Source: Bacillus sp. V3B (GTDB lineage Bacteria > Bacillota > Bacilli > Bacillales > Cytobacillaceae). From it: a DNA stretch of 64,000 nucleotides. This document shows, piece by piece, positions 1-7,225 of this stretch (position 1 is its first letter; each line of letters opens with the position of its first letter). Under the pieces are notes generated by a model, which was not told the DNA's origin, did no database searches, and was given only the letters and a program-made list of their open reading frames with translations. The stretch is taken from positions 1 to 64,000 of the forward strand of contig NZ_JAETXM010000016.1 in NCBI RefSeq assembly GCF_024494465.1, in the 5' to 3' direction. Made by a program: the position numbers and the translations under genes.

Positions 1-21
1 GGAGCGATTTCTTTCATTCGC

Positions 22-166
22 TTAGCGATAAGCTTTACTAAGATAACATTTTCAAAATTCTGTGTCAATATTTTTTAGAACTATTTTTAAATATTTTAAT
101 CTGTTACCTCATTAGCGACGTTTACTAATATAACAATATATCTTTTTAATGTCAATAACTTTTTTC
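22..166. repeat. Two tandem copies of a TTAGCGA...GTCAATA repeat
   Basis: The block at about 22-78 begins TTAGCGA, continues CTTTACTAAGATAACA and ends GTCAATATTTTTT. The block at about 112-166 repeats this as TTAGCGA, GTTTACTAATATAACA and GTCAATAACTTTTTT. The two are imperfect direct repeats about 90 bp apart. The second copy ends just past the stop codon of the small minus-strand gene. No gene is seen in 1-151. The function is unknown. Confidence 0.5.
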
Positions 167-412
167 ATTCTTTATTATTTTGTTCGTTCCATTCGGTATC
201 CATTGATTCTTACGCATATATTTCATACAATCACTCGGAGATGCCACCCTCTTAAACAAGGTAAATAGATGCTTATACCTTTCCTCCATTTCACCCTTAA
301 CCATTATATCGATCCGCTCATCTTTTAAATCAAATAATATTTCATCCATTTCTCTCTTTAGTAAATATTGCATTTCTCTTTTTTCTACCTCATTTAACAA
401 CATCGCTATCAT
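152..412 (-). CDS. Small hypothetical protein (86 aa)
   Basis: I do not recognise this gene. It encodes a short, charged, probably helical protein without membrane segments. The open frame extends upstream to 508, but the ATG there has no ribosome binding site. The ATG at 412 is preceded by AAAGGAGG with an 8-nt spacer, so I choose it; the protein then starts MIAMLLNEVEKREMQ. It is divergent from pdaB and lies at the edge of the sporulation block. A role cannot be given. The strong Shine-Dalgarno sequence and sustained coding composition support a real gene. Confidence 0.6.
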   Translation of the reverse strand: MIAMLLNEVEKREMQYLLKREMDEILFDLKDERIDIMVKGEMEERYKHLFTLFKRVASPSDCMKYMRKNQWIPNGTNKIIKNEKSY

Positions 413-541
413 GAATACTGCCTCCTTTACTTCATAATTTGTATAAGTAGTATTTTTTATTCTTATATTTTTATAAAAATTTAGTTCATTTTCTCTGTTA
501 TCATTCATAGGATTTAAAGAAGAGTTGGACGAGGTGATGGA

Positions 542-1294
542 ATGAACTTCTTTTATATTCTAAATGGCAAAAAGATTAAACAGATTCTCGTAATTGGTAT
601 AGCTGCTTTTTTCACAGCCTGGTTTCTGTATTTAGGGAATGTCGTACAAGTTCCTGTTTTTTCCGCAAAGGATGGTCCAAAGGCCGTTTACAAAGGAGAA
701 AAGGATATTGCTTTAACCTTTAATATTGGGTGGGGTGATGAAAAAGCTGAACCCATTCTTGATGCGTTAAAAAAACACGAAGTTAAATCAGTCACATTTT
801 TTCTATCAGCATCTTGGGCTGAACGTCACCCAGATCTCGTTAACAGAATGGTGAAGGAGGGATATGAAATTGGAATGCTTGGCTACGACTATAAAGATTA
901 CACCGAGATAGAGAAGGAAAAGGTAGGCCAGGATATCTCAAAAGCTCAAACCGCTTTTAAAAAGCTTAACGTCAATAATATTCAACTTCTTCGTGCTCCA
1001 ACTGGACATTTTGACCAAAATACACTAACAGTCGCCCAAAGATATGGCTATACAGTTATACATTGGAGTATTGATTCAAAGGACTGGACGAATCCTGGAG
1101 TTGAGGCTATTACTGAAAATGTTTCAAAGGCAGAAAAAGGCGATATTATTCTTCTCCACGCTTCCGATTCAGCTAAACAGACAGAAAAGGCTCTTCCCTT
1201 AATATTACAGAATATAAAAGAGAAAAACCTTGAACTTGTTACTGTGTCAGAAATGATTGCAAATGCTAACTCAAAAACAACAGAAATAAAATAA
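542..1294 (+). CDS. pdaB: PdaB-family polysaccharide deacetylase-like protein, sporulation
   Basis: NodB-fold protein of the PdaB family, needed in Bacillus for spore cortex maintenance. At 250 aa it has the family length. An N-terminal membrane anchor covers about residues 14-31 and the NodB domain starts near residue 55. The start is the ATG after GAGGTGATGG. The first NodB motif reads TFNIGWGDE, where the B. subtilis protein as I recall it has TFD; the catalytic Asp position is Asn (AAT codon). The usual metal-binding His-X3-His motif is also absent (GMLGYDYKDY), which is typical of PdaB. The segment LLHASDSAKQTEKALP is strongly conserved. Gene order pdaB-kbaA-gerD-salA-cwlD supports the assignment. 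Deacetylase activity is doubtful from the residues. Confidence 0.92.
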   Translation: MNFFYILNGKKIKQILVIGIAAFFTAWFLYLGNVVQVPVFSAKDGPKAVYKGEKDIALTFNIGWGDEKAEPILDALKKHEVKSVTFFLSASWAERHPDLVNRMVKEGYEIGMLGYDYKDYTEIEKEKVGQDISKAQTAFKKLNVNNIQLLRAPTGHFDQNTLTVAQRYGYTVIHWSIDSKDWTNPGVEAITENVSKAEKGDIILLHASDSAKQTEKALPLILQNIKEKNLELVTVSEMIANANSKTTEIK

Positions 1295-1299
1295 CCTAA

Positions 1300-1346
1300 T
1301 TAAAAGCAGAAAAGCCAACCACTTAGGCTGACTTTTCTGCTTTTAA
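1300..1346. terminator. Bidirectional terminator between pdaB and kbaA
   Basis: The arms TTAAAAGCAGAAAAG (1300-1314) and CTTTTCTGCTTTTAA (1332-1346) are perfectly complementary over 15 bp and end in A/T runs on both strands. The right arm lies inside the 3' end of kbaA, so the convergent genes share it. Confidence 0.85.
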
Positions 1347-1958
1347 CTTTCGTTCTTGAATCGAGTTCTCATGTAATTTATGGAGAATAAGTATTTGATA
1401 TGCATTACATATTAATAATGGAAAAATCATTAAATAAATCCAACTAACGTCATTTAGCCGTAAAACAGGTACCCAGTCTATAACGGTTACAACCGTCATA
1501 AAAAAAAGAGCTGGAATAAATGCACTTTTATTTGTTTGCTTAGCCTTAAAATACGCTATCACTACTCCTACAATTAGAATTAAAATAGCAGGTACTATAT
1601 AAGGTAAAGTCCCCTCTCCCTCCATTGCAAAAGCTCTATGGCGAAAATAAACTAAATCATACAGCGCAAAGGCAATGAGGACTACTTGAACCCCATTCCA
1701 AAGGGAAACTGACTTAAAGATTCCTAATCCAAAACGATGTACGGTTAAATAAGCAAAAAAGGATACTTGGCTAACTAGACTAAAAATTAAACCCACTCCA
1801 AATAGCCAAAAGAAGGTTGAGATAATTTTCAAAACGCTACCATTTACAAAATAGGGAACAAACTCGTTCCAGCGAACAATGAATCCTGTAATACCCGTTA
1901 CAATTCCCCCAATGAACAAAGTAGAAAAAAACAATTTTACTACATTACGACTTGTCAC
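1323..1958 (-). CDS. kbaA: KinB-signalling pathway activation protein KbaA
   Basis: Integral membrane protein required in B. subtilis for KinB-dependent activation of the Spo0A phosphorelay. About six hydrophobic segments are visible. The open frame runs upstream to 2057. I prefer the GTG at 1958 (protein starts TSRNVVKLFFSTL after the initiator) because it follows GGGGGAT with good spacing. This gives 211 aa, near the roughly 200 aa of the family; an ATG at 1973 lacks a good site. It is divergent from gerD, whose upstream region overlaps the discarded N-terminal extension. Identity rests on sequence resemblance and on the conserved kbaA-gerD-salA-cwlD order. Confidence 0.85.
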   Translation of the reverse strand: MTSRNVVKLFFSTLFIGGIVTGITGFIVRWNEFVPYFVNGSVLKIISTFFWLFGVGLIFSLVSQVSFFAYLTVHRFGLGIFKSVSLWNGVQVVLIAFALYDLVYFRHRAFAMEGEGTLPYIVPAILILIVGVVIAYFKAKQTNKSAFIPALFFMTVVTVIDWVPVLRLNDVSWIYLMIFPLLICNAYQILILHKLHENSIQERKLKAEKSA

Positions 1959-2102
1959 AGCATTATCCCCCATTATAAAAATATTCCATTTATTTGATTG
2001 TAACAACCAAATATTAAAAAATCTAGGTACAGCTTTCAAACGAATAATATTAGACAAAAATCTTCATCCTAATAAAAGGATCTACTCTGAAAGGAGTTTA
2101 TT

Positions 2103-2663
2103 ATGATGAGAAAAAATTTCTCTTTACTTATATCCATACTAGCTATTTTTCTAATCACCGGATGTGCTCAGGAAGAATCAGGTGGCAACCAATTAGAATA
2201 TGAAGAAACAAAAAAAATGGTCGTTGATATTTTAAAAACAGATGAAGGGAAAAAAGCAATTCAAGAAGTAATGTCTGATGAAGAATTAAGAAAAGAACTA
2301 GTTATGGAACAGTCTGTTGTAAAAGAAACGATTGAAAGTACACTAATAAGTGAAAAAGGGGCTGAGTTTTGGAAGAAAAATTTCGAAGACCCTAAATTTG
2401 CAGAAAGCATCTCAAAAAGCATGCTAAAGGAAAATGAAGAACTATTAAAAAACTTAATGAACGATCCTGAGTATCGCGAAAAAATGATTGAAGTATTGAA
2501 GGATCCTGAACTTGAAAAAGAATTAACAAATGTATTAAAAAGTAATGAATATCGCGATCACTTAAAACAGGTCATAACAGAAACCATTGAAAGTCCCTTA
2601 TATCAAGTAAAAATCCAGGAGCTTCTGCTAAAAGCAGCTGAAGAGAAGAAGAAAGAAGAATGA
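2103..2663 (+). CDS. gerD: Spore germination lipoprotein GerD
   Basis: GerD is an inner-membrane spore lipoprotein that organises nutrient germinant receptors into clusters. A lipoprotein signal peptide is visible with lipobox ITGC (Cys near residue 22). The remainder is highly charged and helical, with repeated short segments ending in DPE or DPEL, as expected for GerD's elongated helical fold. The 186-aa length matches the family. The ATG follows GAAAGGAG. A strong hairpin terminator follows. It is monocistronic and flanked by kbaA and salA as in other Bacillus; forespore (SigG) expression is expected from the family but I did not find a clear promoter. Confidence 0.9.
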   Translation: MMRKNFSLLISILAIFLITGCAQEESGGNQLEYEETKKMVVDILKTDEGKKAIQEVMSDEELRKELVMEQSVVKETIESTLISEKGAEFWKKNFEDPKFAESISKSMLKENEELLKNLMNDPEYREKMIEVLKDPELEKELTNVLKSNEYRDHLKQVITETIESPLYQVKIQELLLKAAEEKKKEE

Positions 2664-2679
2664 TATTAGACAACAACAT

Positions 2680-2711
2680 AAAAGAGCTCACCTCATTGGA
2701 AGAGCTCTTTT
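2680..2711. terminator. gerD/salA bidirectional terminator
   Basis: The inverted repeat AAAAGAGCTC (2680-2689) / GAGCTCTTTT (2702-2711) gives a 10-bp stem. T runs on both sides suit the convergent gerD and salA. Confidence 0.8.
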
Positions 2712-2743
2712 GTGTTATGCCTTAGATTGATGGAAAAAAATCA

Positions 2744-3796
2744 TTATCCTATTGTCTGGATCATTTTACGGGCAATTTCTCCATAAATTTTTCCAAGTTG
2801 GTGATCCTCCTGATAGACAGAAGGCGCAAAATCTTCTTCATTTAAATCTGGTTGTGCTAACGGTAACCGACCAAGAACCTCTGTTTTGAGAACTTCAGCA
2901 AGTTTATCACCGCCACCTTTTCCAAAAACATGTTCTTTTTCTCCAGTGACCTTACTTTCAAAATATGACATGTTTTCAATAACACCCAAAATTTCATGTT
3001 CCGTTTTTAATGCCATAACTCCTGCACGTGCAGCAACAAAAGCAGCAGTTGGATGTGGAGTTGTTACAATAACCTCTTTACAAGTTGGAAGCATCGTATG
3101 AAGGTCAAGAGCAACATCTCCTGTACCTGGTGGTAAATCTAGTAACAAATAATCTAGTTCACCCCATTCGACATCATTGAAGAATTGGTTCAGTACTTTT
3201 CCGAGCATTGGACCACGCCAAATGATTGGTGAGTTATCCTCAACAAAGAATCCCATTGAAATGACTTTAACTCCAAATCGATCAACCGGGATAAGCTTTT
3301 GTTCTTGGACAACCGGACGGTCTGTAATACCCATCATATCCGGAACGCTGAAACCATATATATCAGCGTCTACAAGACCAACCTTTTTGCCTAACCTTGC
3401 CAAAGAAACAGCTAAATTAACCGATACTGTTGATTTTCCAACTCCACCTTTACCGCTAGCAATGGCAATAAAGGTAGTATTGCTATCTTTTGATAATAAA
3501 CCTTTAGCTTGTTTAGATTCAGTAGAACGGTATTTCTCTAATACTTCGGCAGGTAATTCATTAAAGCGAATACCCACTGTGCTTGCACCGGCTTCTTTTA
3601 AAAGATTAACGATTTGTGTTTGAAATTGGAGTTGCTCAGATGTTCCAGTCTTCGCAATTGCAATTTTTACACTAACATGATTCTTTTCTTCCTTCACTTT
3701 TATCTCTTCAATAGCGTCTAACTCTGATAGTGATATATGTAAGAAAGGCTCTTTAATTGGATTTAGTAACTCTCTTGCTTCTTCTACTGTAAACAT
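2744..3796 (-). CDS. salA: Mrp/ApbC-family P-loop ATPase SalA
   Basis: Mrp/ApbC (NBP35) family ATPase. In B. subtilis SalA indirectly activates aprE by repressing scoC; the wider family handles Fe-S cluster transfer. The N-terminal MIP18/DUF59-like domain covers about residues 1-90. The deviant Walker A GKGGVGKST lies near residue 115, followed by the DADIYGFS motif, a switch segment (DLPPGTGD) and the Mrp signature around TPHPTAA. The CxxC seen near the C-terminus of many Mrp proteins is absent, as in SalA. Length 350 aa is typical. It is flanked by gerD and cwlD. Confidence 0.9.
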   Translation of the reverse strand: MFTVEEARELLNPIKEPFLHISLSELDAIEEIKVKEEKNHVSVKIAIAKTGTSEQLQFQTQIVNLLKEAGASTVGIRFNELPAEVLEKYRSTESKQAKGLLSKDSNTTFIAIASGKGGVGKSTVSVNLAVSLARLGKKVGLVDADIYGFSVPDMMGITDRPVVQEQKLIPVDRFGVKVISMGFFVEDNSPIIWRGPMLGKVLNQFFNDVEWGELDYLLLDLPPGTGDVALDLHTMLPTCKEVIVTTPHPTAAFVAARAGVMALKTEHEILGVIENMSYFESKVTGEKEHVFGKGGGDKLAEVLKTEVLGRLPLAQPDLNEEDFAPSVYQEDHQLGKIYGEIARKMIQTIG

Positions 3797-3996
3797 AAAC
3801 TAGCACCTACCTTTATAAGATTTCTACGTATTAGTATAACACAGAGAATCATAATCACTATTATTTCACTCACACCTTAAAAGTATTTTTTAAACTTTTA
3901 TGTATGAAAATAGAGAGAATGATTCTAATTCACCTATCCAGCTCATTTTTTGTGTCCACTAGAAAAGCTATTCAAATCATGAAAAAAGTAAACAAA

Positions 3997-4017
3997 AAGG
4001 CGCTACCTTGGCGCCTT
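3997..4017 (-). terminator. cwlD terminator
   Basis: On the minus strand AAGGCGC / GCGCCTT forms a 7-bp stem starting at the last base of the cwlD stop codon and is followed by TTTTTGTTT. The 180 bases between here and salA hold no other feature I can name. Confidence 0.75.
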
Positions 4018-4736
4018 CAGTCAGGTATCGTTAATTCCTTTTCATCTGTATAATAACGCATAATTCCATTGTAAACCGATGCGGCTAGCTTATCTTGATA
4101 ACGGTTCTTTTGTAGTTTTTCTCTCTCATCTGAGTTTGATAAGAAACCCGCTTCAACTAATACACCAGGCTTCTTAGCATGTTTTAATATATATACATGG
4201 TTAATAGGCTTCGCTTCACGCTTTGTATTTTCAAGATTACGTTTCAATTCATCTTGAATAAACTTAGCTGCTCTCTCATTTTCCTTAAATTGAGGAGCAA
4301 AAAATGTTTGTGCACCACTCCATCGGGGTGATGGAATTGAATTAAGATGGATGCTGACGAAAAAGTCAATTTCGGGTTGATTAATCATTTCAAGGCGCTT
4401 TTTCAAGTCTTCTACTTTTCTTCGACTGTATCCCCTCGTATCTTCATCAGCTAAATCTTTATCTTCTTCTCGCGTCATGATAACCAGAGCCCCTTGCTCT
4501 TCCAGATACTCTCTTAGTTTTAATGAAACGTTTAATGCAATATCTTTCTCTAATGCCTCCGTATCTCCTGCTCCTCCATCCGGTCCACCGTGTCCAGGAT
4601 CAATGAGTATTACTTTTCCTGATAGAGGTAAATTCCATGAATTCCAAGTATCATCTTCTGAAAAATCATACTGTAGAATAAAAAATAGGACAATAAGTCC
4701 AACTGTAAAAATACTTATTTTCCATCCTTTTTTCAT
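4017..4736 (-). CDS. cwlD: N-acetylmuramoyl-L-alanine amidase CwlD
   Basis: Zinc amidase (Amidase_3) that removes peptide side chains from muramic acid so that muramic-delta-lactam can form in the spore cortex, working with PdaA. The N-terminal membrane anchor spans about residues 5-22. Amidase motifs are DPGHGGPDGG (zinc His), the zinc Glu in LEKDIALN, SIHLNS (zinc His) and VLVEAGFLSN (catalytic Glu). The 239-aa length is usual. The ATG at 4736 has its nearest Shine-Dalgarno (GGAGGG) about 14 nt away, longer than normal, but no better in-frame start exists. ybaK lies upstream. Confidence 0.93.
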   Translation of the reverse strand: MKKGWKISIFTVGLIVLFFILQYDFSEDDTWNSWNLPLSGKVILIDPGHGGPDGGAGDTEALEKDIALNVSLKLREYLEEQGALVIMTREEDKDLADEDTRGYSRRKVEDLKKRLEMINQPEIDFFVSIHLNSIPSPRWSGAQTFFAPQFKENERAAKFIQDELKRNLENTKREAKPINHVYILKHAKKPGVLVEAGFLSNSDEREKLQKNRYQDKLAASVYNGIMRYYTDEKELTIPD

Positions 4737-4817
4737 CTGTATTCATCAATCCCTCCAACTCGTCCTTCCAATACAATATATGGGACAAGGAGGGATACTA
4801 GAACTGATGAATAGGAT

Positions 4818-5261
4818 TTAATGAAGCTTTAGTTTAATTCTTCTTTCACCTTTATGAAAGCCTTCTATCCACCAACTGTTTACAAACTGCTCACATTGAA
4901 TATAAAGGGATTCACTCATCGTGCCTTCTTCTCCATTTCCCCAATACAACAAAAAGTTATATAAAGTATCAACAAAATGTTTTTCTTCTTGTTGACATCT
5001 GATTTTCACATCTTTAGCCTGTTCTCCATAATAACCGAAACGACTCATGTTTGCTCCTAATAAAAAGGCTTCAATAGCTACATCATAACAAGCCTCTTCA
5101 ATTCCACTATTCATGATAAGACTTTGAGTTAATCGTGAAGATCCAAAATAATGTTGCACACTTTCTTTAAGAGCCTTCACTGATATTTCACGAAGAACAG
5201 ATTTTTCATATTTGATTTGCTTTGCTCGTTTTTTTTCTACAAAGGTTGTTATTACATTCAC
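4818..5261 (-). CDS. ybaK: YbaK family protein (DUF2521)
   Basis: Uncharacterised Bacillus protein located between rpsI and cwlD in B. subtilis and here. The frame extends to a GTG at 5273, but AGAGGTGA overlaps that codon. The GTG at 5261 is correctly spaced from it and gives 147 aa, which I believe is the usual length. The protein is soluble, with no signal or membrane segment; the C-terminal part contains a Trp-rich stretch (NSWWIEGFHKGE). B. subtilis has ybaJ between rpsI and ybaK; it is missing here, and the mobile element sits on the rpsI side of the gap. Confidence 0.8.
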   Translation of the reverse strand: MNVITTFVEKKRAKQIKYEKSVLREISVKALKESVQHYFGSSRLTQSLIMNSGIEEACYDVAIEAFLLGANMSRFGYYGEQAKDVKIRCQQEEKHFVDTLYNFLLYWGNGEEGTMSESLYIQCEQFVNSWWIEGFHKGERRIKLKLH

Positions 5262-5432
5262 TTCTCTTTTCACCTCTTTAAAAGTATTCTTTGACTACGA
5301 TTAAAGAGTCATTCATAAAGCCCCCCTGGTTTAACTGCCAATTTTTATTCCTAAACCATCTTTTTAACATCTACTATCACCAAATATTTTTTAAATAGGT
5401 TGTATTAAATAATCGTGTTGACGCTCCAATGG

Positions 5433-5521
5433 CCTTTGGTATACGCGTTCATTAAGTGGTTCATACTGAATCAAACACATGCCGCATACACCAAAGGTCA
5501 TGTATCAACAATCAGTATGAA
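5433..5521 (-). ncRNA. Candidate structured RNA with H-type pseudoknot topology
   Basis: There are two interleaved inverted repeats in order A-B-A'-B'. A is 5433-5447 (CCTTTGGTATACGCG) and A' is 5483-5497 (CGCATACACCAAAGG). B is 5460-5469 (TTCATACTGA) and B' is 5512-5521 (perfect). The two mismatches in A/A' are A.C on the plus strand but become G.U wobble pairs on the minus strand, favouring a minus-strand RNA. Linkers of about 12-14 nt would permit a pseudoknot. It lies between the old rpsI terminator and ybaK. The rest of 5262-5530 shows nothing else. Confidence 0.35.
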
Positions 5522-5529
5522 CAAAGCCT

Positions 5530-5570
5530 AAAAATAAAAAAGCTCCCAACCAGCAAAGGTTGAGAGCCTT
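5530..5570 (-). terminator. Original chromosomal rpsI terminator, now separated from rpsI
   Basis: On the minus strand a stem formed by 5558-5570 and 5540-5551 (one mismatch) precedes a T-rich tail (5530-5540). It lies 14 bp beyond the left copy of the rpsI 3' end, so before insertion it would have ended the rplM-rpsI transcript. Confidence 0.75.
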
Positions 5571-5583
5571 GAAACGTAAAATG

Positions 5584-5650
5584 ATTAACGTTTTGAGAAC
5601 TGAGGTGCACGACGAGCACCTTTAAGACCTGGTTTTTTACGTTCTTTCAT
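5584..5650. repeat. Left attachment site (direct repeat of rpsI 3' end)
   Basis: 67 bp identical to 30973-31039 except one base (T at 5606, C at the matching position), which is synonymous in the S9 reading frame (Ala GCA versus GCG). The core crossover must lie in this segment. Confidence 0.9.
5585..5650 (-). pseudogene. Displaced 3' end of rpsI (ribosomal protein S9 C-terminal remnant)
   Basis: Read on the minus strand this encodes [21 protein letters not shown] and a stop, identical in protein sequence to the end of the intact rpsI. It has no promoter or ribosome binding site and is simply the attachment-site copy left beside the old terminator. Confidence 0.9.
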
Positions 5651-5749
5651 CAGCGTAGATTTACCTCGTTTCATACGATTGAAAAACCTTGATATATCAA
5701 CGGTATCCTTAAATGTCAATTTAATGTAATTTCATCTGATTTCCCTTGA

Positions 5750-5810
5750 GGGTATTCAAAGGGTATTCAAAATGGATTCAAAAACTTAAATACGCTGGCG
5801 AGCCATATGT
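5750..5810. other. Left-end candidate integrase arm sites
   Basis: Two GGGTATTCA copies (5750-5758, 5761-5769) recur as two copies inside the right end (30877-30885, 30889-30897). GCTGGCGAGC (5794-5803) with flanks is the inverted counterpart of GCTCGCCAGC at 29667-29676 and 28376-28385. Their presence at both ends next to the integrase suggests arm-type binding sites for integrase or excisionase. Confidence 0.45.
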
Positions 5811-5820
5811 ATAAAAGTAT

Positions 5821-5962
5821 TACTAGAAAAAATAATAAGAAAGTTCGAAGGTTTTCTTGTCACTTTGTCACATTGAACCTCAATCCTTCTATATAATAAG
5901 GTTTTACTATGTGACAATTACTGTCATTGTGACAAACACTATTATCACCATTTTTTCTAGTA
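5821..5962. repeat. Inverted-repeat region with TTGTCAC/GTGACAA motifs (origin- or operator-like)
   Basis: Outer arms TACTAGAAAAAAT (5821-5833) and ATTTTTTCTAGTA (5950-5962) are perfect inverted repeats. Inside, two TTGTCAC (5857-5863, 5865-5871) face two GTGACAA (5911-5917, 5929-5935) around an AT-rich centre. A related arrangement follows the vapE-like gene at 26841-26965. Either iterons of a replication origin or operators for the adjacent HTH gene would fit. The remaining bases of 5651-5995 show only the arm sites and a 12-bp palindrome (TTGATATATCAA near 5688). Confidence 0.45.
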
Positions 5963-5995
5963 ACTAACGATGAATTAAATTTAGGAGCGACTACT

Positions 5996-6610
5996 ATGCG
6001 AGTATTTATTTTACTTATAAAAGACGATCAAAATTTATTAAAACATAGAGGATTTGACATCGTTTCTCTGCTAAGTGTTCAACCTTTGAAAACAGTTAAA
6101 GTATTTGAAATGGAAAGTGATGATATCAATGGATTCATTAACTATATAAAGGACAGGAAAATTGATATCGATGGTAGATATTTTAAGTATGCAATTGATT
6201 ACTGTACCATCGACCTCAATCCAAGCGTTAATATTCTCGTAGAAGAGTGCTTTGAATTTACAGAAGAATATTATAGATTAGAACAGGACGTTGGAAATTA
6301 CAATATAGTTCCTAATAGTTCAAAGGAAAACAGTCATACAGTTGAAGGTGAAAAATTTATAGATGATTCAGTTACAAAAAAAGTAGATAAACTAAATAAA
6401 GCAATTATTACTAGAATAAAGGAATTGGCCAAAGAACGTGGGAAAACCGTTGCTGAAACTGCTGCTCTCGGTGGTATTAATCAATCTACAATTTCTGAAA
6501 TAATACATGGGCGATCTAAAAGTCCGAAGGTATCTACTATTTTTATGTATTGTAGAGGATGTAACATCTCATTAAGTGAATTCTTCTCATCATCTTATTT
6601 TAAATATTAA
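5996..6610 (+). CDS. Helix-turn-helix (XRE-type) regulator with unknown N-terminal domain
   Basis: 204 aa. The C-terminal about 70 residues form an XRE-like HTH (ITRIKELAKERGKTVAETAA, then GGINQSTISEIIHGRSKSP). The N-terminal about 125 residues have no recognised domain and are rich in acidic and aromatic residues. The ATG follows TTAGGAGCG. It is the first gene at the left end of the element and is preceded by inverted repeats carrying TTGTCAC motifs. It is followed by a partial copy of that same region, so the gene sits between two related non-coding segments. Likely a DNA-binding regulator of element genes; target unknown. Confidence 0.7.
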   Translation: MRVFILLIKDDQNLLKHRGFDIVSLLSVQPLKTVKVFEMESDDINGFINYIKDRKIDIDGRYFKYAIDYCTIDLNPSVNILVEECFEFTEEYYRLEQDVGNYNIVPNSSKENSHTVEGEKFIDDSVTKKVDKLNKAIITRIKELAKERGKTVAETAALGGINQSTISEIIHGRSKSPKVSTIFMYCRGCNISLSEFFSSSYFKY

Positions 6611-6957
6611 ATTAACAATTTCATTCAGGAATTTCCAAAATCCACATACATTAGAGAGCCAAATGTGTAACACATTTCTAGAAAAAGGAATAAGGGAAGT
6701 TAAAAAGTTTTTATGTTACTTTCCTTTTCTAGTAACTAACGACGGATTAAATTTCTTTAATGGACGGTTAACTAGAAGGCATTTATTGGGGCAGATGGTA
6801 AATCAACTCTTCGAAAGAAAATCTACCCAAGAAAAAATACTTCTATTCATATCCATCAAACCAAATCATAAATTTGAATTAAACTTGTAATTTGAAATAA
6901 AGATTGATCAAAAACACCTTACAAACCTGTATTTTACAGTAAATAAGAAGAAACCAT
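6611..6957. repeat. Partial direct copy of the 5799-5985 region; no gene
   Basis: 6656-6756 repeats the segments around 5799-5850 (GAGCCA..TGT..TA, CTAGAAAAA, AATAAG.GAAGTT) and 5951-5985 (TTTTCTAGTAACTAACGA..GATTAAATTT). About 100 bp containing the TTGTCAC motifs and AT-rich centre are missing. The arms CTAGAAAAAGG (6678-6688) and CCTTTTCTAG (6723-6732) still form an inverted repeat. No ribosome binding site or plausible protein is seen in 6611-6957. Confidence 0.5.
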
Positions 6958-7016
6958 ATTGTACTTTTAATCTTCCACAATTGCATCCGATTGCGGAAGA
7001 TTGTTTATTGTACAAT
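6958..7016. terminator. Long hairpin terminator
   Basis: ATTGTAC (6958-6964) pairs with GTACAAT (7010-7016), and AATCTTCC (6969-6976) with GGAAGATT (6995-7002), plus CAAT/ATTG at the loop base. It is followed on the plus strand by a T run. It lies between the left-end module and the defence operon. Confidence 0.65.
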
Positions 7017-7047
7017 TTTTTCATATTCAATCAAAAGGAGAAATATA

Positions 7048-7170
7048 ATAGATACAGACTTACTAGCTACTCTTGATTATGGGGTAATGCAATACACCAT
7101 ACCTAACAAAAAAAGCTATACTATTTATGAGCATCAAGATGATATATATTTGGACTCAGTGTTCTATTGA
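7048..7170 (+). other. Possible 40-codon small ORF with non-standard ATA start
   Basis: AAAAGGAG (7033-7040) stands 7 nt before ATA (7048-7050). This opens a 40-codon frame of protein-like composition, containing TLDYGVMQYTIPNKKSYTIY, that ends with TGA at 7168. No ATG, GTG or TTG suits the ribosome binding site, so either ATA is used or an ATG has been lost. The next ATG is 14 codons in and has no site. The remaining bases to 7225 show nothing. Confidence 0.3.
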
Positions 7171-7225
7171 ACAAGTTTAAATTTAGATATCAGTGGTACC
7201 TATATACATTAATTTGTTATTCATA

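Noticed and set aside
6576-6890. 104-codon plus-strand open frame after the left-end HTH gene
   Set aside because: It starts inside the HTH gene, has no ribosome binding site, and overlaps the duplicated non-coding segment; its codons look like translated repeat.
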